From NCBI GenBank assembly GCA_963205235.1, contig CAUJIP010000071.1, forward strand, positions 1-58,406: a stretch of DNA of 58,406 bases, given 5' to 3'. The notes beneath the pieces were generated by a model that saw nothing but the letters and a program-made list of their open reading frames with translations, did not search any database and was not told the DNA's origin. This document shows positions 8,971 to 16,653 of this stretch, one piece after another. This stretch comes from Pseudomonadota bacterium (GTDB lineage Bacteria > Pseudomonadota > Alphaproteobacteria > Rhodobacterales > Rhodobacteraceae). Numbering within the stretch: the first letter of the stretch is position 1; each line of letters opens with the position of its first letter. Position numbers and translations under genes: made by a program.

Positions 8971-8999
8971 ATTGAGTATTTTTGCCAAGAGGATGCACA
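8971..8999 (+). repeat. AGTATTTTTGCCAAGAGGATG repeat-like motif
   Basis: The tract GAGTATTTTTGCCAAGAGGA lies between two convergent genes. It resembles the GGATATTTGGGCAAGGATGA elements in order of motifs (ATATTT, GCAAG, GGATG). I treat it as a possible divergent member of the same family. Confidence 0.4.
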
Positions 9000-9029
9000 A
9001 TTTAAGTCAAATTTGTCGGGATTGGCCGG

Positions 9030-9866
9030 TCAGTCCTGAACGCAGGTCTGTTTCTGACTGCCCAGACCTTCGATCCCAAGTTCGACGACATCCCCCGCCG
9101 TCAGATAGCGCGGCGGTTTCATGCCCATGCCGACACCGGGCGGCGTGCCGGTCGAGATGATGTCGCCCGGATGCAGCGTGAAGAACTGGCTGAGGTAGGA
9201 CACCAGGAAGGCCGCACCATAGACCATCGTGGCGGTCGAGCCGTTCTGCATGGTCTGGCCGTTGACCTTAAGCCACATCGGCAGCTTCTGCGGATCGGGC
9301 ACTTCGTCGGCGGTGACGAGCCAGGGGCCGATGGGGCCAAAGCTGTCGCAGCTTTTGCCCTTGGTCCACTGACCCGAGCGTTCGGTCTGATAGGCGCGCT
9401 CGGACACGTCATTGGCCACGCAATAGCCCGCGATATGGGAAATCGCCTGAGCCTCGGGAATGTATTTGCCGGGTTTGCCGATGACGATGGCAAGCTCGAC
9501 CTCCCAATCGGTCTTGACCGATCCACGCGGGATCAGGATCGGGTCATCCGGACCGCAAATGGCCGATGTGGCCTTCATGAAGATGATCGGTTCGGGCGGG
9601 ACTTTAAGGCCGCTTTCGGCGGCATGGTCGGCATAGTTCAGGCCGATGCAGATGAACTTGCCGGTGCCCGAAACACAGGGGCCGATCCGCGGCGTGCCCT
9701 GCACCAGCGGCAGGCTTTCGGGATCAAGGGCGCGCAACCGGTCAAGGTCGGTCAGCGCCGCCCCGCCAACATCGGCGACATGGGCCGAAAGATCACGAAT
9801 CTGGCCCTTTGCGTTCAGCAGGCCGGGCTTTTCCTGACCCTGCGGGCCATAGCGAAGAAGTTTCAT
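9030..9866 (-). CDS. Fumarylacetoacetate hydrolase (FAH) family protein
   Basis: This 278-residue protein has an N-terminal ~60-residue cap and a FAH catalytic domain. GLNYADHAAESG, the metal-binding DWEVELAIVIG with its acidic residues, the YCVANDVSERAYQ stretch and the C-terminal GDIISTGTPPGVGMG loop are all classic. Members cleave or decarboxylate acylpyruvates, 2-hydroxyhepta-2,4-dienedioates or ureidoglycolate, using Mg2+ or Mn2+. Nothing in the neighbourhood identifies which. The ATG at 9866 starts MKLLRYGPQGQEKPG, the expected beginning. The gene upstream on the same strand is the epimerase at 9898, 31 bases away, so the two may be cotranscribed. Confidence 0.88.
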   Translation of the reverse strand: MKLLRYGPQGQEKPGLLNAKGQIRDLSAHVADVGGAALTDLDRLRALDPESLPLVQGTPRIGPCVSGTGKFICIGLNYADHAAESGLKVPPEPIIFMKATSAICGPDDPILIPRGSVKTDWEVELAIVIGKPGKYIPEAQAISHIAGYCVANDVSERAYQTERSGQWTKGKSCDSFGPIGPWLVTADEVPDPQKLPMWLKVNGQTMQNGSTATMVYGAAFLVSYLSQFFTLHPGDIISTGTPPGVGMGMKPPRYLTAGDVVELGIEGLGSQKQTCVQD

Positions 9867-9897
9867 GTGCAGGTCCTTCGGGTTGGATTGGGGAAGA

Positions 9898-10776
9898 CTA
9901 GCCTTGGCGGGAAGGGCCGGAAAGGGGCGCTGCGGCAGAAGCAGTTTCTTTTGCCAGAAGCGCCTGCAGACCGGCGGGATAGTCCGGGTAAAGCAGGGTC
10001 ACCCCAAGCTCGGTCCTGATCCGGTCGTTTCGGGTCCGCTTTGATTCGCCGTAAAAGCTGCGGGCCATCTCGGTCATCTCGGCGGTATCGAAATCGACTG
10101 CGGGCGGTTCGGGCAGGCCCAGAAGCCGCGCGGCGTAGGACAGCACCTCTTCGGGCGGGCAGGGATTGTCGTCGCAGACGTTGTAGGCAGCACCGGGATT
10201 CGGCTGGCGGATCGAAGCGCGCAGGACTTGTGCAATGTCATCGACATGAATCCGGCCAAAGACCTGACCGGGTTTGATGATCCGCCGCGCGGTGCCGTCG
10301 CGCACCTTCTCGAAAGGACCGCGACCGGGGCCGTAGATGCCCGCCAGGCGGAAGATGTGGACGGGCAGGCCGGTGGCGCGCCATTGATTTTCGGCCAGCA
10401 CCCTTTGCCGACCACGGTCCGACGCCGGGGTAAGGGGCGTATCCTCGTCGACCCAGCCGCCATGATGGTCGCCGTAGACCCCCGTGGTCGACAGATAGCC
10501 GACCCAGGTTGCCTTGGACCGGGCGATATCCGCCGTGTCGCGCAGAAAGGGATCGCCCAGCCCATCGGGGGCGGCAGAAGCGAGGATATGGGTTGCTTCG
10601 GCCAGCGCCGGGGCAATGTCGCCGGGCCAAAGCAGGGGCTCGACCCCTTCGGCGCGGAAGGCCTTGGCCTTGGTCGCGCTGCGCGTGGTGCCAATCACGC
10701 GCCAACCTTCGGCGATCAGAAGACGGGCAAGGGCGCGGGCAGAGTAGCCATGGCCAAGGGAAAGCAGGACTGACAT
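9898..10776 (-). CDS. NAD(P)-dependent epimerase/SDR, YeeZ-like
   Basis: This 292-residue extended short-chain dehydrogenase has SLGHGYSARALARLL as an atypical nucleotide-binding loop at the N-terminus, GYLSTTGVYGDHHGGWVDE around the catalytic region, and RLAGIYGPGRGPF, a typical epimerase signature. These features match YeeZ/sugar-nucleotide epimerase-like proteins. I favour the ATG at 10776 (MSVLLSLGHG); a second ATG at 10791 would add five residues, and neither has a strong ribosome binding site. It is divergent from the methyltransferase gene. The substrate is unknown. Confidence 0.8.
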   Translation of the reverse strand: MSVLLSLGHGYSARALARLLIAEGWRVIGTTRSATKAKAFRAEGVEPLLWPGDIAPALAEATHILASAAPDGLGDPFLRDTADIARSKATWVGYLSTTGVYGDHHGGWVDEDTPLTPASDRGRQRVLAENQWRATGLPVHIFRLAGIYGPGRGPFEKVRDGTARRIIKPGQVFGRIHVDDIAQVLRASIRQPNPGAAYNVCDDNPCPPEEVLSYAARLLGLPEPPAVDFDTAEMTEMARSFYGESKRTRNDRIRTELGVTLLYPDYPAGLQALLAKETASAAAPLSGPSRQG

Positions 10777-10865
10777 GGGCAGGACTATCATGGCAGGGCC
10801 GGTCGGGTGCAAGGGCTTGCAGCACGGGCGCGCGCGTTCCATTCTGGCGAAAAGGGGGGCGGGTG

Positions 10866-11501
10866 ATGGATCACGGACTGAAGGGGGCCCTGAGCCTTGG
10901 CGGACCGGACGACTGTCTGGCCTATTACCGCGCCTGGGCGGCAAGTTATGACGCGGGCTTTGCCCAAGGGATGGATTACCGACTGCCCGCCCATGTCGCG
11001 GCGGCCTTCCTTGGGGCCAAAGGGCAAGGGCCGGTGCTTGACGTGGGGGCTGGCACCGGGCTTTTGGCGGAACGGTTGCGGGATATGGGATTTCAGGGCG
11101 TGATCGACGCTGCCGACTTCTCGTCCGAGATGCTGGAGCGGGCGGGCGAAAAGGCGATCTATCGCGCGCTGCATCGGGTGGATGTGACACGGGCAATCGC
11201 CTTGCCCCGCGTCTATCAGGGCGTGGTCAGTTCCGGCACCTTCACGGCGGGGCATGTCGGACCGGAGGCTCTGTCGAACCTGCTGGACGTGGCCCTGCCG
11301 GGCGCGGTCTTTGCCCTGTCGATCAACCTGAGGGTCTGGACCGGGGCGGGGTTCGACCGCGCGCTGCAGGCGCTGGCCGATCAGGGCCGGATTGCCGATC
11401 TGCACCTGATCGAGGTGCAGGTCTATGGCGCGGCGGCGGCACAAGTCGACGCCGACCATGCCAGCGACCGCGCGGCCATCGCGGTGTTCCGGGCAGAATA
11501 G
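10866..11501 (+). CDS. Class I SAM-dependent methyltransferase
   Basis: This 211-residue protein has an intact SAM-binding motif I VLDVGAGTGLLAERL (57-71) followed by DAADFSSEMLERA (motif II region). The N-terminal YYRAWAASYDAGFA resembles small-molecule methyltransferases of the Williams-Beuren/UbiE-like type. The ATG at 10866 follows AAAAGGGGGGCGGGTG, so longer upstream readings are not needed. A structured repeat (11539-11597) follows the gene. The substrate cannot be told from the sequence. Confidence 0.85.
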   Translation: MDHGLKGALSLGGPDDCLAYYRAWAASYDAGFAQGMDYRLPAHVAAAFLGAKGQGPVLDVGAGTGLLAERLRDMGFQGVIDAADFSSEMLERAGEKAIYRALHRVDVTRAIALPRVYQGVVSSGTFTAGHVGPEALSNLLDVALPGAVFALSINLRVWTGAGFDRALQALADQGRIADLHLIEVQVYGAAAAQVDADHASDRAAIAVFRAE

Positions 11502-11538
11502 CGGCAGAGAGGACCAGTCCCGGATCGGGCGCTCATCG

Positions 11539-11597
11539 GTTGACTTCGTCACTCCTCGCTGACCTGCCGACGAGAAGACGAAGTCGCACGAGGAGGA
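11539..11597 (+). repeat. Structured dispersed repeat GACTTCGTC/CTCCTCG, copy 1
   Basis: It contains two interleaved inverted repeats: GACTTCGTC (11542-11550) with GACGAAGTC (11577-11585), and CTCCTCG (11552-11558) with CGAGGAG (11589-11595). The left half is nearly identical to the copies at 20487 and 55121. All three copies lie downstream of plus-strand genes and in the same orientation. Confidence 0.8.
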
Positions 11598-11718
11598 TCT
11601 CCTTGCAGAACGGGCAACCCTGCGTGACCCTTGGCGGCGGAACGGACTGTCACAATCGCTTCACTTGCAGAGGGCAGGTGGTTTCGGCTTATATGCCGGA
11701 TCATTCGCAGGACTTCAC

Positions 11719-13191
11719 ATGCAAGACGACGCCCAGACCGACACTTTCAGCCCGCCCGCCCGCGCGCATCAAAGCTTTACCAATGCCGAGGCTGCGGTTG
11801 ATCTGCTTGAGGCGCTTTATGCCGAAGCGACCGAGTTTCTTGCGCGTGAATTCGTCCGTACCGTTGCCAAGGGCCATCCCGGCCAACGGGTTCGTGCCTT
11901 TTACCCGGAAATCCGGCTGACGGTGGTCAGCTTCGACAAGGTCGACTCGCGTTTGTCCTTTGGCCATGTGACCAGCCCCGGCACCTATGCGACGACGGTC
12001 ACCCGTCCCGACCTGTTCCGCAATTACCTGATCCAGCAGATTGCGCTTCTGATCGAAAATCACGGCGTCTCGGTCGATATCGGCCCGTCGGACACGCCGA
12101 TCCCGATCCATTTCGCCATGGCGGGGCAGGCGGTACCCCAGGATGGGGTGATGGATTTCAGCCTGCGCGATGTGTTCGACGTGCCGGACCTTGCGACCAC
12201 CAACGACGACATCGTCAACGGCACGCTGACCCGCTATCCCGACGGCTCGGCCCCCCTGGCCCCGTTCACGGCGCAGCGCGTGGACTATTCACTGGCGCGG
12301 CTGGCGCATTACACCGCGACCGACCCCGAGCATTTCCAGAACCACGTGTTGTTCACCAACTATCAGTTCTATGTCGATGAGTTCGAAACCTATGCCCGCA
12401 CGATGCTGGGGGATCCGGCCTCGGGCTATACGGCCTTTGTGGCGACCGGCAATCAGGTGATCACGACGGCGGATGGGGTGATCCAGCCGACGCCCAAGAT
12501 GCCGCAGATGCCGACCTATCACCTGAAGCGGGCGGACGGGCAGGGGATCACGCTGGTCAACATCGGGGTAGGGCCGTCGAACGCCAAGACCGCGACCGAC
12601 CATATCGCCGTGCTGCGCCCGCATGCCTGGCTGATGGTCGGGCATTGCGCGGGACTGCGCAACACGCAGGCCTTGGGCGACTTCGTTCTGGCCCATGCTT
12701 ACCTCCGTGACGACCATGTGCTGGACGATGACCTGCCGGTCTGGGTGCCGATCCCGGCGCTGGCGGAGATTCAGATCGCGCTGGAAAAGGCCGTTGCCGA
12801 GGTGACACAGCTTGAAGGGTACGAGCTGAAGCGGATCATGCGGACCGGGACGGTCGCCACCATCGATAACCGCAACTGGGAGCTTCGCGACCAGTCCGGC
12901 CCGGTGCGGCGGCTGTCGCAAAGCCGCGCCGTGGCGCTGGACATGGAAAGCGCCACGATTGCGGCGAACGGGTTCCGGTTCCGGGTGCCCTACGGGACGC
13001 TCCTCTGCGTCAGCGACAAGCCCCTGCATGGCGAATTGAAACTGCCCGGCATGGCCAGCGATTTTTACAAGACCCAGGTCAGCCGCCACTTGCAGATCGG
13101 CATCCGCGCGATGGAACGTCTGCGCGAGACACCGATTTCCCGCCTGCACAGCCGGAAACTGCGCAGCTTTGAAGAGACCGCCTTCCTTTGA
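11719..13191 (+). CDS. amn: AMP nucleosidase
   Basis: The 490-residue enzyme hydrolyses AMP to adenine and ribose 5-phosphate and helps to set adenylate pools. An N-terminal ~180-residue regulatory domain is followed by a nucleoside phosphorylase-like catalytic domain. LMVGHCAGLRNTQALGDFVLAH corresponds to the phosphate/ribose region and LDMESATIAANGFRFRVPYG to the ribose-binding Met-Glu motif. Its length fits Amn of enterobacteria (about 480). The chosen ATG at 11719 (MQDDAQTDTF) has GCAGGAC just upstream; an earlier in-frame codon at 11665 would add 18 residues of low quality. The gene stands alone between the structured repeat and the HU gene. Confidence 0.93.
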   Translation: MQDDAQTDTFSPPARAHQSFTNAEAAVDLLEALYAEATEFLAREFVRTVAKGHPGQRVRAFYPEIRLTVVSFDKVDSRLSFGHVTSPGTYATTVTRPDLFRNYLIQQIALLIENHGVSVDIGPSDTPIPIHFAMAGQAVPQDGVMDFSLRDVFDVPDLATTNDDIVNGTLTRYPDGSAPLAPFTAQRVDYSLARLAHYTATDPEHFQNHVLFTNYQFYVDEFETYARTMLGDPASGYTAFVATGNQVITTADGVIQPTPKMPQMPTYHLKRADGQGITLVNIGVGPSNAKTATDHIAVLRPHAWLMVGHCAGLRNTQALGDFVLAHAYLRDDHVLDDDLPVWVPIPALAEIQIALEKAVAEVTQLEGYELKRIMRTGTVATIDNRNWELRDQSGPVRRLSQSRAVALDMESATIAANGFRFRVPYGTLLCVSDKPLHGELKLPGMASDFYKTQVSRHLQIGIRAMERLRETPISRLHSRKLRSFEETAFL

Positions 13192-13350
13192 AAGCGGCAA
13201 AAGACGGCAGTTGGGCGCGTATTTCCGCGTTCAGGGCTTGAAATGTTGGTCGAAACTGTGTGTTTGGGGGAAGGACTGGTTTCCCGAAAACAGTTGGCCC
13301 GCGTTCCCGTGGGCAGTTTTCTTGCCAAGAACAATATAAAGGATGAGCAA

Positions 13351-13638
13351 ATGTCCAATCAGATGACCAAGACCCAGCTGGTGGCCGCAGTCGCAGAAGC
13401 CATGAGCAGCGACAAGAAAACCGCTGGTGCCGCGCTGGACGCGATTGCCTCGGTCGTGTCGCGCGAAGTGGCCGCTGGCGGCTCGGTGACGATCCCCGGT
13501 CTTGGCAAGGTCGCCTGCAAGGCCCGCCCGGAACGTATGGTCCGCAACCCCGCCACGGGCGAGCAGATGAAAAAGCCGGCCGACCGCCAGGTGAAATTCG
13601 CCATCGCCAAGGCGCTGAAGGACGTGGTGAACGGCTAA
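13351..13638 (+). CDS. HU family DNA-binding protein
   Basis: This 95-residue nucleoid protein has the HU/IHF fold. TKTQLVAAVAEAM is the N-terminal helix, GGSVTIPGLGKVACKARPER the beta-arm entry, and RNPATGEQMKKPADRQVKF the DNA-binding arm with the conserved RNP(A)TGE motif. The ATG at 13351 is preceded by AAGGATGAG. A 159-base leader without ORFs separates it from amn, suggesting its own promoter, although no clear -35/-10 pair can be pointed out. A terminator follows at 13664. It acts as a dimer to bend and compact DNA. Confidence 0.95.
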   Translation: MSNQMTKTQLVAAVAEAMSSDKKTAGAALDAIASVVSREVAAGGSVTIPGLGKVACKARPERMVRNPATGEQMKKPADRQVKFAIAKALKDVVNG

Positions 13639-13663
13639 GCCTTCCCCGATTTCGGAATTCGTG

Positions 13664-13690
13664 AAAGGGTCGCTTTCGGGCGGCCCTTTT
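13664..13690 (+). terminator. Rho-independent terminator of the HU gene
   Basis: AAAGGGTCGC (13664-13673) pairs with GCGGCCCTTT (13680-13689), with one G-U, across a TTTCGG loop and ends in TTTT. It ends only 16 bases before the next start codon. Confidence 0.8.
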
Positions 13691-13706
13691 GCGTTGGAGA
13701 ACAGGC

Positions 13707-14069
13707 ATGGCCAAGGTCACCGGGATCGGCGGCATCTTCTTTCGGGCGCGCGACCCTGCGGCGCTGAATAACTGGTACCAGCGGCATCTTGGCATCACGC
13801 AACCCGATGTGGCGGTCTGGCAGCAAGAGGCGGGGCCGACGGTGTTTTCCCCCTTCGCCGCAGACACGGACTATTTCCCGGCGGACAGGCAGTGGATGCT
13901 GAATCTGCGGGTCGATGACCTGCCCGCACTGATCGGGCAGCTTCGGGCGGCGGGAATCGCGGTCGAAACCCGCGCGGAGTGGGACGGCGACGGCAGCTAT
14001 GGCCAGTTCGCCCGCATCCACGACCCCGAAGGCACGCCGATCGAGCTGTGGCAGCCGCCCGCGGGCTGA
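13707..14069 (+). CDS. VOC/glyoxalase-fold protein
   Basis: This 120-residue single-domain vicinal-oxygen-chelate protein has the repeated beta-alpha-beta-beta-beta pattern of the family. The sequence begins with GIGGIFFRARDPAALNNWYQ, the strand-helix opening of glyoxalase-like proteins, and ends with FARIHDPEGTPIELWQP, the classic metal-ligand strand carrying a C-terminal glutamate. It is too small to predict a substrate; members include lyases, dioxygenases and antibiotic-binding proteins. The ATG at 13707 has TTGGAGAACAGGC upstream. It is separated from HU by a terminator and therefore needs its own promoter or read-through. Confidence 0.88.
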   Translation: MAKVTGIGGIFFRARDPAALNNWYQRHLGITQPDVAVWQQEAGPTVFSPFAADTDYFPADRQWMLNLRVDDLPALIGQLRAAGIAVETRAEWDGDGSYGQFARIHDPEGTPIELWQPPAG

Positions 14070-14116
14070 TCCTGCCGACCAGTCTCATGGCCGGAACCGC
14101 CATGGATTGAAACCCC

Positions 14117-14200
14117 GTCCCGGACCTGATCCGGGACCCCGCACGATCCACCGGACCTGCGCTGGTTGAGAAGGAGGCCCCGGCTCGGGGGCCGGGGCGG
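14117..14200. repeat. Palindromic intergenic element with two GC-rich hairpins
   Basis: GTCCCGGA CCTGA TCCGGGAC (14117-14137) is an 8-bp perfect hairpin. It is followed by GCCCCGGC and GCCGGGGC arms (about 14177-14199). The whole gap of 229 bases between the VOC gene and the EamA gene holds no credible ORF. The first palindrome resembles a repeat I know to be widespread in alphaproteobacterial genomes. Confidence 0.6.
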
Positions 14201-14298
14201 GTGTTCGGTCGCGCTTTCGACACGCAAAGCGGGCTGCGGGTCCCGGCCCCCGCCTGACCCGTCTTGCCGTCGCCGGGATGATTTGACAGACAGGCGGC

Positions 14299-15210
14299 AT
14301 GACACACCAAGCCCCCCGCCTTGATCTTGTGGCCCTTGCGATGGGGGTGGCGTTTTCGGTCATGTGGTCCTCGGCCTTCGCCACGGCGCGGGTGATCGTG
14401 GCCTATGCCCCTCCGCTATGGGCGCTGACCTTCCGCTTTGCGATTTCCGGGCTGATCGCCGTCGTCATCGCCCGCGCCCTGGGCCAAAGCTGGCGTCTGA
14501 CCCGGCCCATCGCGCTGTCGGTCGTGATCTTCGGCCTGTGCCAGAATGCGCTTTATCTGGGGTTGAACTTCACCGCATTGCAGTGGGTCGAGGCATCTGT
14601 CGCCTCGATCATCGCCTCGTCCATGCCGCTGATCGTCGCGGGCCTTGGCTGGGTCATGGGGCGGGAAAAGGTGCCGCCCCTTGGCCAGCTTGGCCTTGCC
14701 CTTGGCTTTGCCGGGGTGGCGCTGGTCATGGGCACGCGGGTAACCGGCGGGGCCGATCCCATCGGCATCGCGCTGTGTGTCGCCGGGGCGACCGGGCTTG
14801 CCGTGGCCACGCTGACAGTGCGGTCGGTGTCGGCAGGGGGCAACCTGCTAATGGTCGTGGGGTTGCAGATGTGGGTCGGCTCCACCCTTCTGGCCGTCAC
14901 CGCCGCCCTGACCGAGCCTTTGCAGATCACCCCCAGCCTGCCGCTGCTGGCGGCGTTCCTGTACCAGATATTCATCCCCGGCCTGACGGCAACGATCCTG
15001 TGGTTCGCGCTGGTGAAACGGGTGGGGGCTGTCCGCGCCTCGACCTTCCATTTCATGAACCCGTTCTTCGGGGTCACCATTTCGGCGATGCTGCTGGGCG
15101 AGGCGATCAGCACCACCGATATCGCCGGGGTGCTGATCGCGATGGCAGGCATCCTTGCCGTGCAGATGTCGCGGCTTAGGCCGCCAGCATCGCCTGATCC
15201 TGCGCCATGA
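14299..15210 (+). CDS. EamA/DMT-superfamily exporter
   Basis: This 303-residue inner-membrane protein has about ten hydrophobic segments forming two EamA repeats (roughly residues 15-145 and 155-295). Diagnostic stretches are MWSSAFATARVIVAYAPP at the end of helix 1 and SSMPLIVAGLGWVMGREK in repeat 1, matched by FHFMNPFFGVTISAMLLGE in repeat 2. The family exports amino acids and other metabolites. The 3' end overlaps the convergent GST gene by 35 bases, so transcription of the pair may interfere. The start MTHQAPRLDLV is preceded by GACAGACAGGCGGC, a weak ribosome binding site. Substrate unknown. Confidence 0.9.
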   Translation: MTHQAPRLDLVALAMGVAFSVMWSSAFATARVIVAYAPPLWALTFRFAISGLIAVVIARALGQSWRLTRPIALSVVIFGLCQNALYLGLNFTALQWVEASVASIIASSMPLIVAGLGWVMGREKVPPLGQLGLALGFAGVALVMGTRVTGGADPIGIALCVAGATGLAVATLTVRSVSAGGNLLMVVGLQMWVGSTLLAVTAALTEPLQITPSLPLLAAFLYQIFIPGLTATILWFALVKRVGAVRASTFHFMNPFFGVTISAMLLGEAISTTDIAGVLIAMAGILAVQMSRLRPPASPDPAP

Positions 15211-15796
15211 CCTTGGCGATGCAGGGCCGCGCCAGACACCGCGCCACCCAGTCGCGGATCAATGGGTCATCCGGCGTTGCATCCTTGAACCAGTTGTAGG
15301 GCGAAAAGCACAACAAGTCCGCCGCGCTGAACTGATCCCCCAGAAGCCACGGACCTTTCTCCAGCGCCGCATGCAGCCGCGCGTTCACCTCGGGCACGCC
15401 GCGAAGACCTGCGGTCAGGTAGGGGTGGTCGATCCCCGCCGAGGCCAGCGTCAGGACCGGCTCCATCACCGAGCCATACCAGAACAGCCAGGTCAGGAAC
15501 TCGCCCCGCTTGGCCGTTCCGGGTTTCGGGGCCAGACCGCTGTCGGGGAAAAGCGCGGTCAGATACAGCATTACCGCGCCACTTTCCGAGATGGTCGCAG
15601 TGCCATCTGCCGTGGTGTGAAACAGCAACGGCACCTTGCCTTCCGGGTGCGGGTTCGACGGATCGCGCGCGCCCGACCCGTCAAAGCGGCGGATGTTCAC
15701 GCGCTGGATGTCGACCTTGTCGGCGATCCCCATCTCCTCGATCAGCCACAAAATGCGCGAGGACCGCGACATCGGCGCATGGATCAGTTTCAGCAT
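15176..15796 (-). CDS. Glutathione S-transferase family protein
   Basis: This 206-residue protein has a thioredoxin-like N-terminal domain (LIHAPMSRSSRILWLIEEM, then GKVPLLF and the SESGAVMLYL glutathione gamma-Glu-binding motif) and an all-helical C-terminal domain (residues ~90-206). The active-site region MSRSSR suggests a serine-type GST. It catalyses glutathione conjugation or related thiol chemistry in the cytoplasm. It is divergent from the WYL-type regulator at 15906, with CTGTC repeats in the shared promoter region, so regulation by that neighbour is plausible. It overlaps the convergent EamA gene at its 3' end. Confidence 0.9.
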   Translation of the reverse strand: MLKLIHAPMSRSSRILWLIEEMGIADKVDIQRVNIRRFDGSGARDPSNPHPEGKVPLLFHTTADGTATISESGAVMLYLTALFPDSGLAPKPGTAKRGEFLTWLFWYGSVMEPVLTLASAGIDHPYLTAGLRGVPEVNARLHAALEKGPWLLGDQFSAADLLCFSPYNWFKDATPDDPLIRDWVARCLARPCIAKVMAQDQAMLAA

Positions 15797-15836
15797 CTTT
15801 CTCTCCTTTGCTGTGCCGGATGGGGGGACTTATGAC

Positions 15837-15860
15837 CTGTCGCTCCTGTCAATTTCTGTC
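15837..15860. promoter_or_regulatory. Candidate operator: three CTGTC direct repeats
   Basis: CTGTC occurs at 15837-15841, 15846-15850 and 15856-15860, spaced 9 and 10 bases and so nearly one helical turn apart. The site lies between the divergent GST and WYL-regulator genes. Binding by the neighbouring regulator is inference. Confidence 0.4.
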
Positions 15861-15905
15861 AGTATGATCTGGCAAGGATCACCATGCCAAACCCTCAGGA
15901 AACCC

Positions 15906-16622
15906 ATGCCCCGCGCCGACCGCCTGTTCCGCCTGCTAGCCGCCCTGCGCAGCCTGCCGCAGCCGGTGACCGCCGACCGCCTGGCCGAGGAAACCGAGGT
16001 TTCCCCCCGCACCCTCTACCGCGACATTGCCGCCCTGCGCGCGGGTGGCGCGCTGATCGATGGCGAGGCAGGTGTTGGCTATACCCTGACCGAAGACCCC
16101 GCCCTCCCGCCGCAGATGTTCACCCGGCTGGAGGTCGAGGCGCTGGTCCTTGGTCTGGCCGAAGTCACCCTGTCGGGCGATCCGCTGCTGGCCAAGGCCG
16201 CAAACGACGCGCAGGCCAAGATCATCGCCACCCTGCCCGACCGGGTGCAGCGACAGGCGATCCACGCGGTCAGCCGGTCCTACCGCTTTGAACCGCGCAA
16301 GCCTGCCCCGCCGCATCTGCACCTGCTGCGTGAGGCGGCCTGGGAGGAGCGGGCAGTTGACCTGACCTATAGCGACATCTCGGGCCGCCAGACCCACCGC
16401 CGCATCTGGCCGCTTGGCACCGTCTTTCTGGACCGCGACGTCGTCTGCCTGGCCTTCTGCTGTCTGCGGCAGGATTTCCGCCGCTTCAAGCTGGCCCAGA
16501 TGCAGGATGTCCAACTGGCGGACGAAAGCTTTCGCCCCCGCCGCGTGCCGCTCTTGCGCGCCTATCTGGACAGGTTGCGCCAAGAAGGCCCCACATCTTC
16601 GACACATCGGGGTTCCGCTTGA
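15906..16622 (+). CDS. YafY/WYL-type transcriptional regulator
   Basis: This 238-residue regulator has an N-terminal winged HTH (DRLFRLLAALRSLPQPVTAD, then LAEETEVSPRTLYRDIAALR, residues ~5-45) and a C-terminal WYL-like domain in which EERAVDLTYSDISGRQTHRR and the following RIWPLGTVF correspond to the ligand-binding core. Such proteins usually repress or activate a divergent enzyme gene in response to a small ligand. The start ATG at 15906 gives the canonical MPRADRLFRLL opening. The GST gene is the likely target. The gene ends 31 bases before the dinB start. Confidence 0.9.
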   Translation: MPRADRLFRLLAALRSLPQPVTADRLAEETEVSPRTLYRDIAALRAGGALIDGEAGVGYTLTEDPALPPQMFTRLEVEALVLGLAEVTLSGDPLLAKAANDAQAKIIATLPDRVQRQAIHAVSRSYRFEPRKPAPPHLHLLREAAWEERAVDLTYSDISGRQTHRRIWPLGTVFLDRDVVCLAFCCLRQDFRRFKLAQMQDVQLADESFRPRRVPLLRAYLDRLRQEGPTSSTHRGSA

Positions 16623-16653
16623 TGCCCGCCGCACAGCCAAGGTAACCTGCCCC

